DNA of 64,000 bases from Natronosalvus amylolyticus (GCF_024298845.1 NZ_CP101156.1:310001-374000), one strand, 5' to 3'. Shown: positions 35,212 to 44,905, counted from the first letter of the stretch. Program-made: numbers and translations. The notes: generated from the sequence alone by a model not told the origin.

Positions 35212-35471
35212 CTAGCACTCTCGCAAGACGACGTCGGGATAGGTGTGTAAATCGTTTCAGTGGCTACTATAGTTCGAGATGTCCGTCTCGAGGGAGGATG
35301 CAGTAGTGCCCTCGAGTACCCCGTAGGGGTCATTGGACGGTGCATACCCCTTTTGTATCCGTCCCTTACCACCGGTACAGACTCGCTATTGCTGGCATAA
35401 CAATACGAGATTTTATCGAACCCTCGAACGCTCTCGGTGGCAGTCCTCGGTTCGACTCCGGGGGAGGGCGT

Positions 35472-35831
35472 ATGGGTACCGACCAGGTGCGCTGGCACTT
35501 CCCGTTCACGGCCAGCGTCGAGGAAATGACCGACCTCGAGCGCTGGTTCTGGGTCGTCGTCGGTTTTTCCCTCGTCGGCGATATCGTCACGACGTTCGTC
35601 GGATTGCACCTCGGACTCACCGAATCGAACCCGATTGCACGGAACGCAATCGAGGGCTGGGGACTGCTTGGCATGCTTGCCCTGAAAGGATTCGCGGTTA
35701 CGGTTGCATTGGTGTGTCGGGGTGTCCTCGAGCGACCGTATCGACCGATTATCCCTGCTGCACTGGCTATTCCCTGGCTCGCGGCCGTCGTGATCAACAC
35801 GATTGCTATCGGGACGGTTCTCTTTTACTGA
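35472..35831 (+). CDS. small membrane protein, DUF5658-like
   Basis: 119 residues from the ATG at 35472, with three membrane helices. The pattern FSLVGDIVTTFVGLHLGL followed by TESNPIARNAIEGWG and a Lys in the next helix (LALKGFAVTV) is that of DUF5658-type membrane proteins: Asp and Thr in helix 1, Asn-Pro in the loop. Function unknown. The chosen start gives the first 20 residues as a polar cytoplasmic segment; earlier in-frame codons read as leader. Confidence 0.7.
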   Translation: MGTDQVRWHFPFTASVEEMTDLERWFWVVVGFSLVGDIVTTFVGLHLGLTESNPIARNAIEGWGLLGMLALKGFAVTVALVCRGVLERPYRPIIPAALAIPWLAAVVINTIAIGTVLFY

Positions 35832-35999
35832 GTACTCTCAAGCGTCGACGTGTGAACCGTACCTGCAACTGCTACCGGTTGGCCCACACGTTCAGGCGTG
35901 ACGGATCACTGAGTCGGCAGGGCTCTTCGCTCGAGATACTGTCAATGATAATGTTATTCAATCACAACAGCTATTGACACACCAACGAAAGGCCTGGTT

Positions 36000-37811
36000 A
36001 TGGCCGATTCCTCGTCACCAAAACCGCTGGTCTACGTCAGCGTTGACGAGGAGCACGTCGCTTCTATCAGCGACGCGCTGGGTGCTCGCGGTGACTTCGA
36101 AGTTTGTCCTGCTCGGGCCGTCTCTGGGGCGCTCGAGCAACTAGAAACGGAGCCGACGCCAGTTTGTGTTCTCAGCGACACCAGGTTTTCAGACGGTGAC
36201 TGGCGCGAGTTGCTCGAGGCGGTCCGAGGGGCGTATCCGACACTTCCATTTATTTTATATCCGAAACCAAACGACGAGGTACAGTTCGAGGTTGCCTTCG
36301 ATGCGGGTGTGACGGGCTATCTCCAACAGGGGACGGGGAGAGCACACATCACCGATCTCTGTGGGGCGATACAGGCGGCGATCAACACCGATCGGACGAG
36401 GGAGTCACTCACCGAGCGGCAAAAGGAGTTACGGACGATTCAAGAGATTACGACGATACTGGAGTCCGGAGAATGGTCACTCCGGGCGATGCTCTACTCT
36501 ATCGTCCAGGTTATTCCGGAGGGGTTTCAACACCCTGATCGAACACATGCGCGACTCGCCGTCGATGACGCAATTGCCGAAACTGACGGATTCACTCATG
36601 GTGAGACAGCTGCCACAGTACGGACGACGACAACTAACAGGAACATTGTTCTCACCGTTTCCGTCGAATCGAGCCCCGACGATACCGAGCCAATTATTTT
36701 TCCCGAAGAACACGAGTTTCTCGAGACGATCGTAACGCTGTTGTCCGGGGACATAGAGCGGCGGACCTATGTCGAACGGCTCGAGGAGACTGAGAACCGA
36801 TTCAACCAGATCACCGAGAATATCTCCGAGGTCGTCTGGATAACCGATCCCGACCAGTCGGAAATGATCTACGTCAACCCGGCTTACGAAGACGTTTGGA
36901 AACGGTCTCTCGAATCACTGTACGATGATCCAACCTCGTTTCTCGAGAGCGTCCACCCGGACGACCGAGAGCGCGTCGAACGCGCTGTGTTCGAAGAGCA
37001 GTCACGGGGCACCTACGACCTGGAGTACCGAATCGTCCTCCCGAGTGGCGAACTGCGCTGGATCCACGATCGTGGCGTTCCCGTCGAAAGCGGTGACGGG
37101 TCCGTGTATCGGATTGTCGGCCTCTCTGAAGATGTTACCGACCGAAAAGAACGTGAACAGCAACTGACAGTGTTGGATCGAGTGCTTCGCCACAACTTGC
37201 GAAATGACATGAACGTCATCATCGGTAACGCCGAAGAAATCATCCGAAACGGGGAATCGGCGAGTGCTGCACACGGCCAAACGATCATTGCGGTTGCCGA
37301 GGAGTTGCTCGACCTGGCGAACAAACAGCGCAAACTGTCCCGGTTGCTCATCGCGCCCCGAGACCCGAAGAGCCAGGATATCGTCGACCTCATCGAGGGT
37401 GTTTGTGACCCGATCGAAGCGGCGACACCGACGGCATCTATCGAGATTTCTACCAGTGTTGCCGGGAAGGAGGTAATCCGAACCACACCACATCTCTATA
37501 TCGCCCTCAGGGAACTGGTCGAGAACGCCATCGAACACGGTGGTAACGGCGTGTCGGCGGTGGCGATTGACGCGACAGTAACTGACTCCGGCGTCGAGAT
37601 TTGTGTCAGTGACAACGGTTCGGGGATTCCCCTCGAGGAGCAGGCCGTCCTCGAGAGCGGTGAGAGCCAACTGATTCACGGGAGCGGGTTGGGCCTGTGG
37701 CTCGTTCACTGGGTCGTGACCCAAGCCGGTGGCTCGGTGTCGTTCGAACCAAACGAGGAAGAGGGAACCACGGTCACGCTGTGGCTTCCACACGTCCCGG
37801 AAGCCGCCTGA
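36000..37811 (+). CDS. PAS-domain sensor histidine kinase with divergent receiver domain
   Basis: 603 residues. The N-terminal ~125 residues resemble a receiver: acidic start (VDEE), a likely phospho-Asp in CVLSDTRF and a Lys-Pro segment (LYPKPND). A GAF/PAS-like region follows to about 265, then a PAS domain (about 268-385, ending VGLSEDVTDRKE). The kinase has H-box LRHNLRNDMNVIIG, N-box ELVENAIEH, DNGSGIP and GSGLGLWLV. Cytoplasmic, no membrane segment. No separate response regulator is nearby, which is common in haloarchaea. Confidence 0.9.
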   Translation: MADSSSPKPLVYVSVDEEHVASISDALGARGDFEVCPARAVSGALEQLETEPTPVCVLSDTRFSDGDWRELLEAVRGAYPTLPFILYPKPNDEVQFEVAFDAGVTGYLQQGTGRAHITDLCGAIQAAINTDRTRESLTERQKELRTIQEITTILESGEWSLRAMLYSIVQVIPEGFQHPDRTHARLAVDDAIAETDGFTHGETAATVRTTTTNRNIVLTVSVESSPDDTEPIIFPEEHEFLETIVTLLSGDIERRTYVERLEETENRFNQITENISEVVWITDPDQSEMIYVNPAYEDVWKRSLESLYDDPTSFLESVHPDDRERVERAVFEEQSRGTYDLEYRIVLPSGELRWIHDRGVPVESGDGSVYRIVGLSEDVTDRKEREQQLTVLDRVLRHNLRNDMNVIIGNAEEIIRNGESASAAHGQTIIAVAEELLDLANKQRKLSRLLIAPRDPKSQDIVDLIEGVCDPIEAATPTASIEISTSVAGKEVIRTTPHLYIALRELVENAIEHGGNGVSAVAIDATVTDSGVEICVSDNGSGIPLEEQAVLESGESQLIHGSGLGLWLVHWVVTQAGGSVSFEPNEEEGTTVTLWLPHVPEAA

Positions 37812-37886
37812 TTGGGTTTGCCGGAAGCGATATCCGGCTTTCGATGCTCGAAAGATCGTCGGTCGCCCGACGAGGATTTCTCGAGG

Positions 37887-38531
37887 TCAGGACTCGAACC
37901 CCGGAAAGCGAACCGACGCCGTCTGTGGGTCACTCTCGAGATACGCATCGCGAGAGACGGTGTAGCGGTAGACATCCGCAGGCTCATCGCCGATACCGGC
38001 TCCATTTCGAACGAGGCCGTCACGACCACCGCCGTGACGTTCGGTGTAGCGTTCGATTGCCACGTTCGATTTCTCGTTTGCGACGTCGGCGGTGGCTGCG
38101 ACTAACTCGAGGTCGAGTACCTCGAACGCGAGTTGCATGAACGCGGCCGCTCGCTCGCCGGAGTAGCCCCGGCCCCAGTAGCGTTTTCGTAACCAGCAGC
38201 CAAGCGTCATCGTCCTGGCCTCCCAGTCGACGCCAAACCCGGCACCGCCGGCGATTTCACCGGCTCCGGCTTCGCCCTCGCGCGGATAGATGAGGTACGA
38301 CGTGCCCTCGTTCTCGTCTCGCTTGTCGCTCACGGCTTCGACGAACTCGAGCGTCTCTTTCGGCGATGCGTGTGGGTCCCAGGTGACGTACTGGGTCACT
38401 TCGTCGATGTCGGGGTCACTCGAACAGATGTCGTAAAACTCGAAGAGGGTGGCGGTCTCGAGACTGTCACGGTGGATCGCCTCGAGTCGTAACCGCTCGG
38501 TTTCGATCGTTCGGGGAAACAGTTCGACCAT
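37887..38531 (-). CDS. GNAT-family N-acetyltransferase
   Basis: 214 residues. It opens with ETERLRLEAI, typical of the RimJ/RimL-like group (RL-R-x), followed by TMTLGCWLRKRYWGRGYSGE, the acetyl-CoA pyrophosphate-binding region (R/Q-x2-G-x-G/A), and VANEKSNVAIERYTERHGG near the C-terminus. It transfers an acetyl group to an amine, perhaps a protein N-terminus or a small molecule; the substrate is unknown. A TATA-like box gives a leaderless start. Confidence 0.9.
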   Translation of the reverse strand: MVELFPRTIETERLRLEAIHRDSLETATLFEFYDICSSDPDIDEVTQYVTWDPHASPKETLEFVEAVSDKRDENEGTSYLIYPREGEAGAGEIAGGAGFGVDWEARTMTLGCWLRKRYWGRGYSGERAAAFMQLAFEVLDLELVAATADVANEKSNVAIERYTERHGGGRDGLVRNGAGIGDEPADVYRYTVSRDAYLESDPQTASVRFPGFES

Positions 38532-38550
38532 ACCTCGAGTGCTCGAGCGA

Positions 38551-38560
38551 GCGTAAAAAG
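38551..38560 (-). promoter_or_regulatory. TATA-like box for the GNAT gene
   Basis: CTTTTTACGC on the minus strand is centred about 25 bases before the ATG at 38531. Upstream of it, 38570-38700 is notably AT-rich without a recognisable gene; CCTCCGGAGG at 38708-38717 is a perfect palindrome just past the ligase stop. Confidence 0.45.
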
Positions 38561-38729
38561 GGTATTTCCGGTTTGTCTCTCGTTATCACGGCCAGTTTCC
38601 AAGTTGCGTTTTTATCAGGCGTTTAATAGTGTCTAAATAGCAAATGGATATGGTATCAATAGTATTAACTTCGTTTCCGGTACCAAAACCTTCGGTGGCG
38701 TCTGCAATCCTCCGGAGGCCTACCGGTGT

Positions 38730-40403
38730 TCACTGCCCGGACAGTCGTTCGACTCGCTCGAGGGTATCCGGGTCGTCGCTATCTGAGCGGACCTCGATAA
38801 ACCGTGGGAATCGCAATGCATAGCCTGAACTATACGTGGGCGAGGTCTGGATTTCCTCGTAGCCGACCTCGAAGACGACCGCTGGCTCGAGGTCGATGGT
38901 TTTCCCGGATTCGGACCGAACGTGTGGCTCGAGCAACTCGGTCAGTTCGACCAGTTGCTCGTCGGTGATCCCCGTCGCCACTTTGCCGATGGTCTCGTCG
39001 TCCTCACCGTCTCGCACCGACAGCAAGAACGTCCCAAAGTAGTTCGCTCGACGACCTTCACCCCACTCCGCGCCGGTGACGACACAGTCCAACGTTTCGA
39101 CGTCCGGCTTGCGTTTGAGCCAGTGCTTTCCGCGCCTGCCGGGCGAATACGTCGACTTCGGGGCTTTGAGCATGATCCCTTCGTGCCCGGCAGCGAGTGC
39201 GTCGGCGTCGATCGCTTCGATTTTCTCGGGGTCGTCCGTGAGCCACTGTCCGGAGGTCGCTTCGCCCCCACCGCCCACACACGAGAGCACCTGCTCGAGG
39301 CGAGCGTGTCGTTCGGTCAGCGGTGTCTCGAGCAAGTCTTCGCCGTCGGCGTGGAGACAGTCGAAGAACTTCGGCCGAACCTCGATGGCCTCCCTGGTTT
39401 TTGCGACGTCGTGTTTCCGGCGAAACCGGCGCAAGACTGCCTGAAACGGGAGTGGATCGCCGTCGTCGTCGACCGCAACGACCTCGCCGTCGAGAATAAC
39501 CGGTTCGGGGATCGTCGCGGCAAACTCGACTACCTCGGGGAGGGCGTCCGTCACGGGTTCCATATTCCGCGAGAAGATCCGTGTTTCGCCGTCCGGGTCG
39601 TGATGCAGTTGGATCCGTGCGCCATCGTACTTCCACTCGACGGCCGCCTTGTCCCATGCCTCGAGCGCCTCGCGTGCAGTTCCGGCCTGAGCGAGCATCG
39701 CCTGTACCGGACGGCCAACGGCGAGGGAGAGCGATTCGAGTCCGACCACGCCGTCGGTACGAGCGACGACGGCGACGTCTCCGTAATCGTTCGAGACCTG
39801 CAACGCCCGTTCGACGTCGTCGGCCGGTACCTCGAACGCGCTCGCGATGGCGTCTCGGACCGTCCCTTCACCGACGCCAATGCGCATCTCCGAGAGGACG
39901 AGTCGGGCGAGATACCGTGCCTCTTCCGGCGCACATCGGTTGAACAGCGAGAACAGCAAGTCGACTTTCGTGTCGTGGCTTCCGGACCCGTCCGCACTCG
40001 CCACGGCCTCGAGGGTTTCGTACACATCTGTAACGGTGAGGTCGTCGATACTCGAGGCCGCTCCGCCGCCGAAGGCCCCGAGTCCTCGCTGGGTCCCAAA
40101 CTCGTAACTCGCCGCGACGGCGCCGATATCTCCGTGTTCGGCGACCGACGTTTCGACGTCGTCAGCACTCACGTTCTGACCCGCCGCTCGAGCGATGGCT
40201 TCGTAACACGTTCGCGGGCCGATATCGAGTTTGGTGCTGTCCCACGCGGGGAAAACGCGTCCCTGGACGAACCGGGCAACTCGCTCGAGGTCGGCGTCGC
40301 TCGCTGTTTCCTCGAAGAGGGTCGCGACGTGAGTGATGATCTCGAGGTCGGCTGTCTCGGCTTCGATGGTGGCGGCCTGGTCGGCGAACGCGGCGAACTG
40401 CAT
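38730..40403 (-). CDS. lig: ATP-dependent DNA ligase
   Basis: 557 residues, standard archaeal length. The nucleotidyltransferase motif I with the adenylated Lys is EWKYDGARIQ (about residue 250), followed by VILDGEVVAVDDDG (motif III/IIIa), HEGIMLKAPKSTY (motif IV), WLKRKPD (motif V), and an OB-fold. The N-terminal ~220 residues form the DNA-binding domain. It seals nicks in Okazaki fragment joining and repair using ATP. Monocistronic, with a TATA-like box 30 bases before the start. Confidence 0.96.
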   Translation of the reverse strand: MQFAAFADQAATIEAETADLEIITHVATLFEETASDADLERVARFVQGRVFPAWDSTKLDIGPRTCYEAIARAAGQNVSADDVETSVAEHGDIGAVAASYEFGTQRGLGAFGGGAASSIDDLTVTDVYETLEAVASADGSGSHDTKVDLLFSLFNRCAPEEARYLARLVLSEMRIGVGEGTVRDAIASAFEVPADDVERALQVSNDYGDVAVVARTDGVVGLESLSLAVGRPVQAMLAQAGTAREALEAWDKAAVEWKYDGARIQLHHDPDGETRIFSRNMEPVTDALPEVVEFAATIPEPVILDGEVVAVDDDGDPLPFQAVLRRFRRKHDVAKTREAIEVRPKFFDCLHADGEDLLETPLTERHARLEQVLSCVGGGGEATSGQWLTDDPEKIEAIDADALAAGHEGIMLKAPKSTYSPGRRGKHWLKRKPDVETLDCVVTGAEWGEGRRANYFGTFLLSVRDGEDDETIGKVATGITDEQLVELTELLEPHVRSESGKTIDLEPAVVFEVGYEEIQTSPTYSSGYALRFPRFIEVRSDSDDPDTLERVERLSGQ

Positions 40404-40427
40404 TGGCTGGCTGTAGGTGACGGACGT

Positions 40428-40439
40428 GGCTTAAACGGT
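40428..40439 (-). promoter_or_regulatory. TATA-like box for DNA ligase
   Basis: ACCGTTTAAGCC on the minus strand is centred about 30 bases before the ATG at 40403, fitting a nearly leaderless message. Confidence 0.5.
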
Positions 40440-40509
40440 TCGAGATGGGGAGCGTTCTGGGACTGTGGGTACTGTGTACCGGTCAACGACCGGCTCGGTC
40501 CGTCAGCGG

Positions 40510-40737
40510 TTACGGCTTATGCGTAAACAGGACCGGTTTCCCGTCTTCGACGGCCGTACAGATATCGAGAGGTATCGTCTGATTGAGACTCGTGTACTCG
40601 TCTTTGCAGACGACCATATCGTCGAACGGTTCGTCACAGGCGGGGCAGGTGAGTCCTACCGTGTTCTGGTACAGTTTGATCGACGGGTTCTCTTCACGAA
40701 GCGTGGCCGACGAGACGAATTTGTCGAACTGTTCCAT
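40510..40737 (-). CDS. small conserved protein with one CxxC (DUF7385-like)
   Basis: 75 residues. One CPAC knuckle lies in the middle (GLTCPACDEPFDDMVVCKDE), with another Cys shortly after and one further on (DICTAVE). The C-terminal VEDGKPVLFTHKP is distinctive. The arrangement recalls a small haloarchaeal family sometimes labelled flagella cluster protein (DUF7385; from memory). It may bind a zinc ion alone or as a dimer. Function unknown; it is not next to archaellum genes here. Confidence 0.7.
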   Translation of the reverse strand: MEQFDKFVSSATLREENPSIKLYQNTVGLTCPACDEPFDDMVVCKDEYTSLNQTIPLDICTAVEDGKPVLFTHKP

Positions 40738-40860
40738 ATGCTACAGTGGGGGCAACTGGTGGTAAAGTGTTTCCCCGGGTCAGAACTCGAGAGAACGTTG
40801 GCGGGCCGTCACTATCATCCTCTATGCTCGCTCATTATGCAACCTCGGGAGCGGGCACAA

Positions 40861-40868
40861 TTATTATG
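40861..40868 (+). promoter_or_regulatory. TATA-like box for the receiver-PAS-kinase gene
   Basis: TTATTATG is centred 27 bases before the ATG at 40892, indicating a leaderless transcript and supporting that start over an in-frame ATG at 40868. Confidence 0.55.
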
Positions 40869-40891
40869 TGCGTAACCCCGAGTCTGTACCT

Positions 40892-43084
40892 ATGGATACC
40901 ACAATCCACGTTTTGCACGTGGATGATGAGCCCTCGTTGGCCGATCTGGCCGCCACCTTTCTCGAGCGCCACGATAGCCGGTTTTCGGTCCAGACGGCGA
41001 CCAGCGTCGATGCGGGCCTCGAAGCACTCGAGGAGCACTCTTACGATTGCGTTATCTCCGATTACGATATGCCGGGATCGAACGGTATCGAGTTCCTGGA
41101 GACCGTTCGGGAACGATACGATGACATCCCCTTTATTCTGTTCACCGGGAAGGGGAGCGAAGAAGTCGCGAGTCAGGCGATTTCGGCCGGCGTTACCGAT
41201 TATTTGCAAAAAGAATCCGGCACCGAACAGTACGAAGTGCTGGCAAATCGAATCGGGAACGTGGTCGATCAGTCCCGAACCGAACGCGAGCTCGTTCAAC
41301 AACAGACCATCTTCGAGACGTTGATCGAAAACCTGCCGGTGGGCGTCCTCGTCGAAGACGAATCGCGGCAAGTCCTCGCCGCCAACTCCACGCTGACGAA
41401 CATGTTTTCCGAAGACCTCGAGCCGGATTCGATGATTGGGAAGGACTGTGGTCGACTTTTACACGAGTTGAAAGACGTCTTTCACGACCCGGAGGAGTTC
41501 ATCGACTCCATCGAGGACTGCCTCGAGTCCCGAACACCCAACGAAGGAGAGGAATTCGTCCTCGAAGATGGGCGGATTATCGAACGCGACTATATCCCGT
41601 ACCAGCTGGCAGATGGGGAGGCAAACCTCTGGGTGTACGACGACGTTACCGAGGACCGCGAACAACAGAGACTGCTCACCGGCCTGTTCGAAGAATCCCT
41701 GGATGGAATCGGGATCAAGGAAGTCATTACGGACGACGACGGGAACCCGGTCGATTACCGGTATCTGCAACTGAACGAGAAGTTCGAGGAACTCACTGGT
41801 CTCGACGCCGACCAGGTCGAGGGTCGACGAGCAACCGAGGCGATAGACGGCATCGAGGAGACACCGTTCATCGAAATCTTCGGCGAAGTGGCTCTCGAGG
41901 GGACGACTGCCCAGTTCGAGCAGTACTCCGCGCCGCTGGATCGATATTACAAAATTTCGGCGTTCTCTCCACGACCTCGGCAGGTCATCACCATCTTTTC
42001 GGATATCACCGAACAGAAAGAACGAGAACGAGAACTCCAGCGGTTCAAATTCTTCATCGAACACACGCCGGACTTCATGGTCATCATGGACGAGGACCTC
42101 AGCGTTCGCTACCAGAGTCCTGCCTCGCCGATGTTGGACTTCACACCGTTGCACGTCGTCGGAGACAATCCACTCGAGCACATCCATCCGGACGACCGCG
42201 AACGGGTGCTGGAAAACATCCAGCGCCTCCTCGAGAACCCAGACACCGTCTCGAGTTCGGAGTACCGGGCCAAAGACGCCGATGGGAACTGGCGGTGGTT
42301 CGAAGACCGCGGACAGAACTACATCGGCACCGAACCGATCGACGGGTTGGCCATCTCAATCCGTGATATTACTGATCGAAAACGCCAGGAACAAGAGCTC
42401 AAACGACAGAACGACAGACTCGAAGAGTTCGCGAGTATCGTTTCACACGACCTCCGAAACCCGTTGAACATCGCCAAAGGCAACGTCGATCAGGCACGAA
42501 CGGAGTGTGAAAGCGACTACCTCGAGGAAATCGAGTATGCCCACGACCGCATGGAAACGCTTATCGAGGACCTCCTGACGCTGGCCCGTAAAGGGGACGC
42601 GGTCAGTGATAAAGAGCCGGTTGATCTGGGCGAGTTGAGCGATAACTGCTGGCGAAACATCGAGTCCTCGGACGCGTCCCTGGTCGTCGAAAGTGAGAGT
42701 GTGATCCTCGCCGACAGGAGCCGGCTTCGACAGCTGCTGGAGAACCTGTTTCGAAACGCCGTCGAACACGGCCCCCCGACTGACGAGTCCGGGGCGGTCC
42801 TGGAATCTTTCGACGAACTCATCGTGTCGGTCGGCGACCTCGAGGACGGCTTTTTCGTCGAAGATACGGGGCAGGGAATTCCGGCTGAAAAACAGTCGGC
42901 GGTGTTCGAACCCGGCCATACGACAATTGAGGACGGAACCGGGCTGGGATTGCGTATCGTCCAACAGATCGTCGATGCTCACGGCTGGGAGATACGGCTC
43001 GCCGCGGGAGACGATGGCGGCGCCCGATTCGAAATCACCGGCGTCGACAGTGTGGAATCTGGGGAACGTTTCGACGACCAATAG
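40892..43084 (+). CDS. hybrid receiver-PAS-PAS-PAS histidine kinase
   Basis: 730 residues. Domain order: receiver (1-125, VLHVDDEPSLADLA, phospho-Asp in VISDYDMPG, Lys in LFTGKGSEE); three PAS-like regions (about 137-255, 260-380 and 385-500; the last ends ISIRDITDRKRQEQ); then HisKA/HATPase with H-box FASIVSHDLRNPLNIAKGN, N-box LLENLFRNAVEHG, EDTGQGIP and GTGLGLRIVQQIV. It has no membrane segments, so it probably senses an intracellular signal. Each PAS may bind a cofactor, but none can be identified from sequence. Confidence 0.93.
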   Translation: MDTTIHVLHVDDEPSLADLAATFLERHDSRFSVQTATSVDAGLEALEEHSYDCVISDYDMPGSNGIEFLETVRERYDDIPFILFTGKGSEEVASQAISAGVTDYLQKESGTEQYEVLANRIGNVVDQSRTERELVQQQTIFETLIENLPVGVLVEDESRQVLAANSTLTNMFSEDLEPDSMIGKDCGRLLHELKDVFHDPEEFIDSIEDCLESRTPNEGEEFVLEDGRIIERDYIPYQLADGEANLWVYDDVTEDREQQRLLTGLFEESLDGIGIKEVITDDDGNPVDYRYLQLNEKFEELTGLDADQVEGRRATEAIDGIEETPFIEIFGEVALEGTTAQFEQYSAPLDRYYKISAFSPRPRQVITIFSDITEQKERERELQRFKFFIEHTPDFMVIMDEDLSVRYQSPASPMLDFTPLHVVGDNPLEHIHPDDRERVLENIQRLLENPDTVSSSEYRAKDADGNWRWFEDRGQNYIGTEPIDGLAISIRDITDRKRQEQELKRQNDRLEEFASIVSHDLRNPLNIAKGNVDQARTECESDYLEEIEYAHDRMETLIEDLLTLARKGDAVSDKEPVDLGELSDNCWRNIESSDASLVVESESVILADRSRLRQLLENLFRNAVEHGPPTDESGAVLESFDELIVSVGDLEDGFFVEDTGQGIPAEKQSAVFEPGHTTIEDGTGLGLRIVQQIVDAHGWEIRLAAGDDGGARFEITGVDSVESGERFDDQ

Positions 43085-43248
43085 GCAGCGTTCATTCGAG
43101 TGGGTGCTGACTCGAGACGTCGACTCGAGAACACTGAACCGAGAACTGAACTCGGGGACACCGGGAATCGTCCTCGTAGACGTGGAATCGGTAGGCGGTT
43201 TGGGTTCAGGTCCATGATAGCGCCTCACGCAAACGCCTCGAGTGACGG

Positions 43249-43256
43249 GTTTTAAC
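43249..43256 (+). promoter_or_regulatory. TATA-like box for the ligase-like gene at 43281
   Basis: GTTTTAAC is centred about 28 bases before the ATG at 43281 and supports that start. Confidence 0.5.
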
Positions 43257-43280
43257 CGCCTGGCCGCGCGAGTCGTCGCC

Positions 43281-44852
43281 ATGGGAGCCGAGGAACTCAC
43301 GTTACGTCTCGAGGACGTCCTCGCCGTCGACGCCGATGCCTTTCAGCGTCGGGCGATGGCGGAAGCCGACGACATCGTCGACGCAATCGAATCCGGTGCG
43401 TTCGATAACCACCAGGCAATCGTCGGTTTCGAGTACGAGTTTTACGCCGTCGACCGTGATACGGGTGCGCTACGACGGGTTCCTCGGCGTTTGCTCGAGT
43501 TGATGGGCTTCGAGAAGGAACTAGGATTACACAACGCGGAGATGACGACCAGTCCACAACCGCTCAATGCGGATGGGCTTCGGGCGCAGGAAGCAGAGAT
43601 TTGTGCCAGACTCCGGGCCGCCCAGAGCGTCGCGAACGCTGAAGGGATGCAACTGGTCAGTGACGCCCTCTGGACCCTCCCGCCGGCCGGCGAGAGCGCT
43701 CGTGCGTATCTGACCGATAGCGTCGAGCGGACAATTGGCGAAGGCGGGGAAGGGAGTGACGAAACACCGCAAGAACGGACGGTAACGCTCGCCGCAAACA
43801 TGAGTGACGCCGCCCGGTACCATGCCATGGCGAACACCGACCGGGCCGACGCGGCGGGAATGGTACTCGATTGCCCGAACGTGTCACTCGAGGCCCAGAC
43901 GGTGATGCCGGAAAGCCTTATCACCTCGATTCAGCCACATTACCAGGTGCCTCACGCCCCCGATCTGCCGGCGTATTTCACCTACGCGCTTCGAATTGCC
44001 GGTCCATTGCTCGCCCTCGGGGTGAACGCGCCGTTCCTGCCGGCCGACCTCTACGACGACGAGGTAACTCCGGAAACGATCCTCGAGGACGCCTGGATGG
44101 AACACCGAATCAGCATCTTCGAGACGGTTCTCAACGACCCTTCCGCGGGGGCTGGCAAAGTTCGGTTCCCGCGTGATATCGACAGCGTTGGCGATGCAGT
44201 CGCCCGAATCGCCAGCGACGATACCATCGTTCCGATGCCGGTCGAAACTGGACACCGATTCGACGACGACTTCGCTCACTTCAGACGCAAACACGGTACC
44301 TACTGGCGATGGGTCAGACCGGTGTTCGACGGGGCTTCGCGCTCGGCGGCCAACGCCCGTATCGAGTTCCGTCCGATTCCTGCTCAGCCCACCGTCCGAG
44401 ACTCGGTTGCCTTCCTGGCCACCTTTGCGGGGCTCCTCGAGAGTTTGACTCGACTCGAACATCCGGTCCGTGAACTCGACTGGGCCGTCGCCCGGGAGAA
44501 CTTCTATGCCGCCATGCGCGACGGACTCGAGGCAGAAATTCACTGGATCACGAACGACGGGCAGGAGACGACCGATATCGACGCACTCTACGAGGACCTG
44601 TTCGCCCATGCCGAGGAAGGTCTCTCGAGTCAGGGGCTTTCCGAGGACGAAATCGCAGCCTACCTGTATCCGCTGCGCCGACGTGTTCGTCAGCGCCAGA
44701 CGCCAGCGGCCTGGAAACACGACCGCGTCGCGGAGGAAATCGAGAACGGCCAACCGTTCGATTCAGCCCTCGAGTCGATGCAACGGGCGTACATCGAGCG
44801 CCAGCGAGAGACCCTGTTCGGGGGGAGCTTTTCGGAGTGGAAGGGCGAGTGA
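43281..44852 (+). CDS. glutamate-cysteine-ligase-like (GCS2-type) enzyme
   Basis: 523 residues from the ATG at 43281. VGFEYEFYAV near residue 53 is the glutamate/Mg-binding E-x-E of the GCS fold; further conserved-looking segments are LGLHNAEMTTSPQPL, TLAANMSDAARYHA and ANARIEFRPIPAQPTVRDSV (late Arg/Glu/Arg site). Family members join glutamate to cysteine or another amine using ATP. At 523 residues it is longer than the ~360-residue gamma-glutamylcysteine ligase I remember from haloarchaea, so the acceptor may differ. It ends 53 bases before cofD but each gene has its own TATA-like box. Confidence 0.7.
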   Translation: MGAEELTLRLEDVLAVDADAFQRRAMAEADDIVDAIESGAFDNHQAIVGFEYEFYAVDRDTGALRRVPRRLLELMGFEKELGLHNAEMTTSPQPLNADGLRAQEAEICARLRAAQSVANAEGMQLVSDALWTLPPAGESARAYLTDSVERTIGEGGEGSDETPQERTVTLAANMSDAARYHAMANTDRADAAGMVLDCPNVSLEAQTVMPESLITSIQPHYQVPHAPDLPAYFTYALRIAGPLLALGVNAPFLPADLYDDEVTPETILEDAWMEHRISIFETVLNDPSAGAGKVRFPRDIDSVGDAVARIASDDTIVPMPVETGHRFDDDFAHFRRKHGTYWRWVRPVFDGASRSAANARIEFRPIPAQPTVRDSVAFLATFAGLLESLTRLEHPVRELDWAVARENFYAAMRDGLEAEIHWITNDGQETTDIDALYEDLFAHAEEGLSSQGLSEDEIAAYLYPLRRRVRQRQTPAAWKHDRVAEEIENGQPFDSALESMQRAYIERQRETLFGGSFSEWKGE

Positions 44853-44875
44853 ACACACAGGTACCGGCCGCAACA

Positions 44876-44883
44876 GATTAAGT
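44876..44883 (+). promoter_or_regulatory. TATA-like box for cofD
   Basis: GATTAAGT is centred 27 bases before the ATG at 44906, fitting a leaderless transcript. Confidence 0.5.
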
Positions 44884-44905
44884 ACCCCCGACGATAGGTG
44901 CACAT

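Noticed and set aside
35188-35300. Possible small RNA gene after the carboxylase gene, based on the hairpin.
   Set aside because: Only one modest stem, no promoter-like element between the stop codon and the hairpin, and no T-run; best treated as a weak terminator.
35441-35471. T-arm-like sequence (CTCGG-TTCGACT-CCGGG) followed by GGAGGGCG, suggesting a tRNA 3' end or tRNA-derived att site.
   Set aside because: No anticodon stem or D-arm can be folded upstream at normal spacing, and the possible 5' acceptor partner (GCCCTC near 35311) is about 150 bases away without a credible intron. The resemblance is probably chance in GC-rich DNA.
38570-38700. AT-rich stretch between the GNAT and ligase genes as a possible replication origin or mobile-element scar.
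   Set aside because: No repeated origin-recognition-like boxes, no orc1/cdc6 gene and no target-site duplication are visible; it looks like ordinary promoter-region DNA.
38922-40526. 534-codon plus-strand frame opposite the DNA ligase gene.
   Set aside because: Same shadow effect; the minus-strand frame holds all ligase motifs in order.
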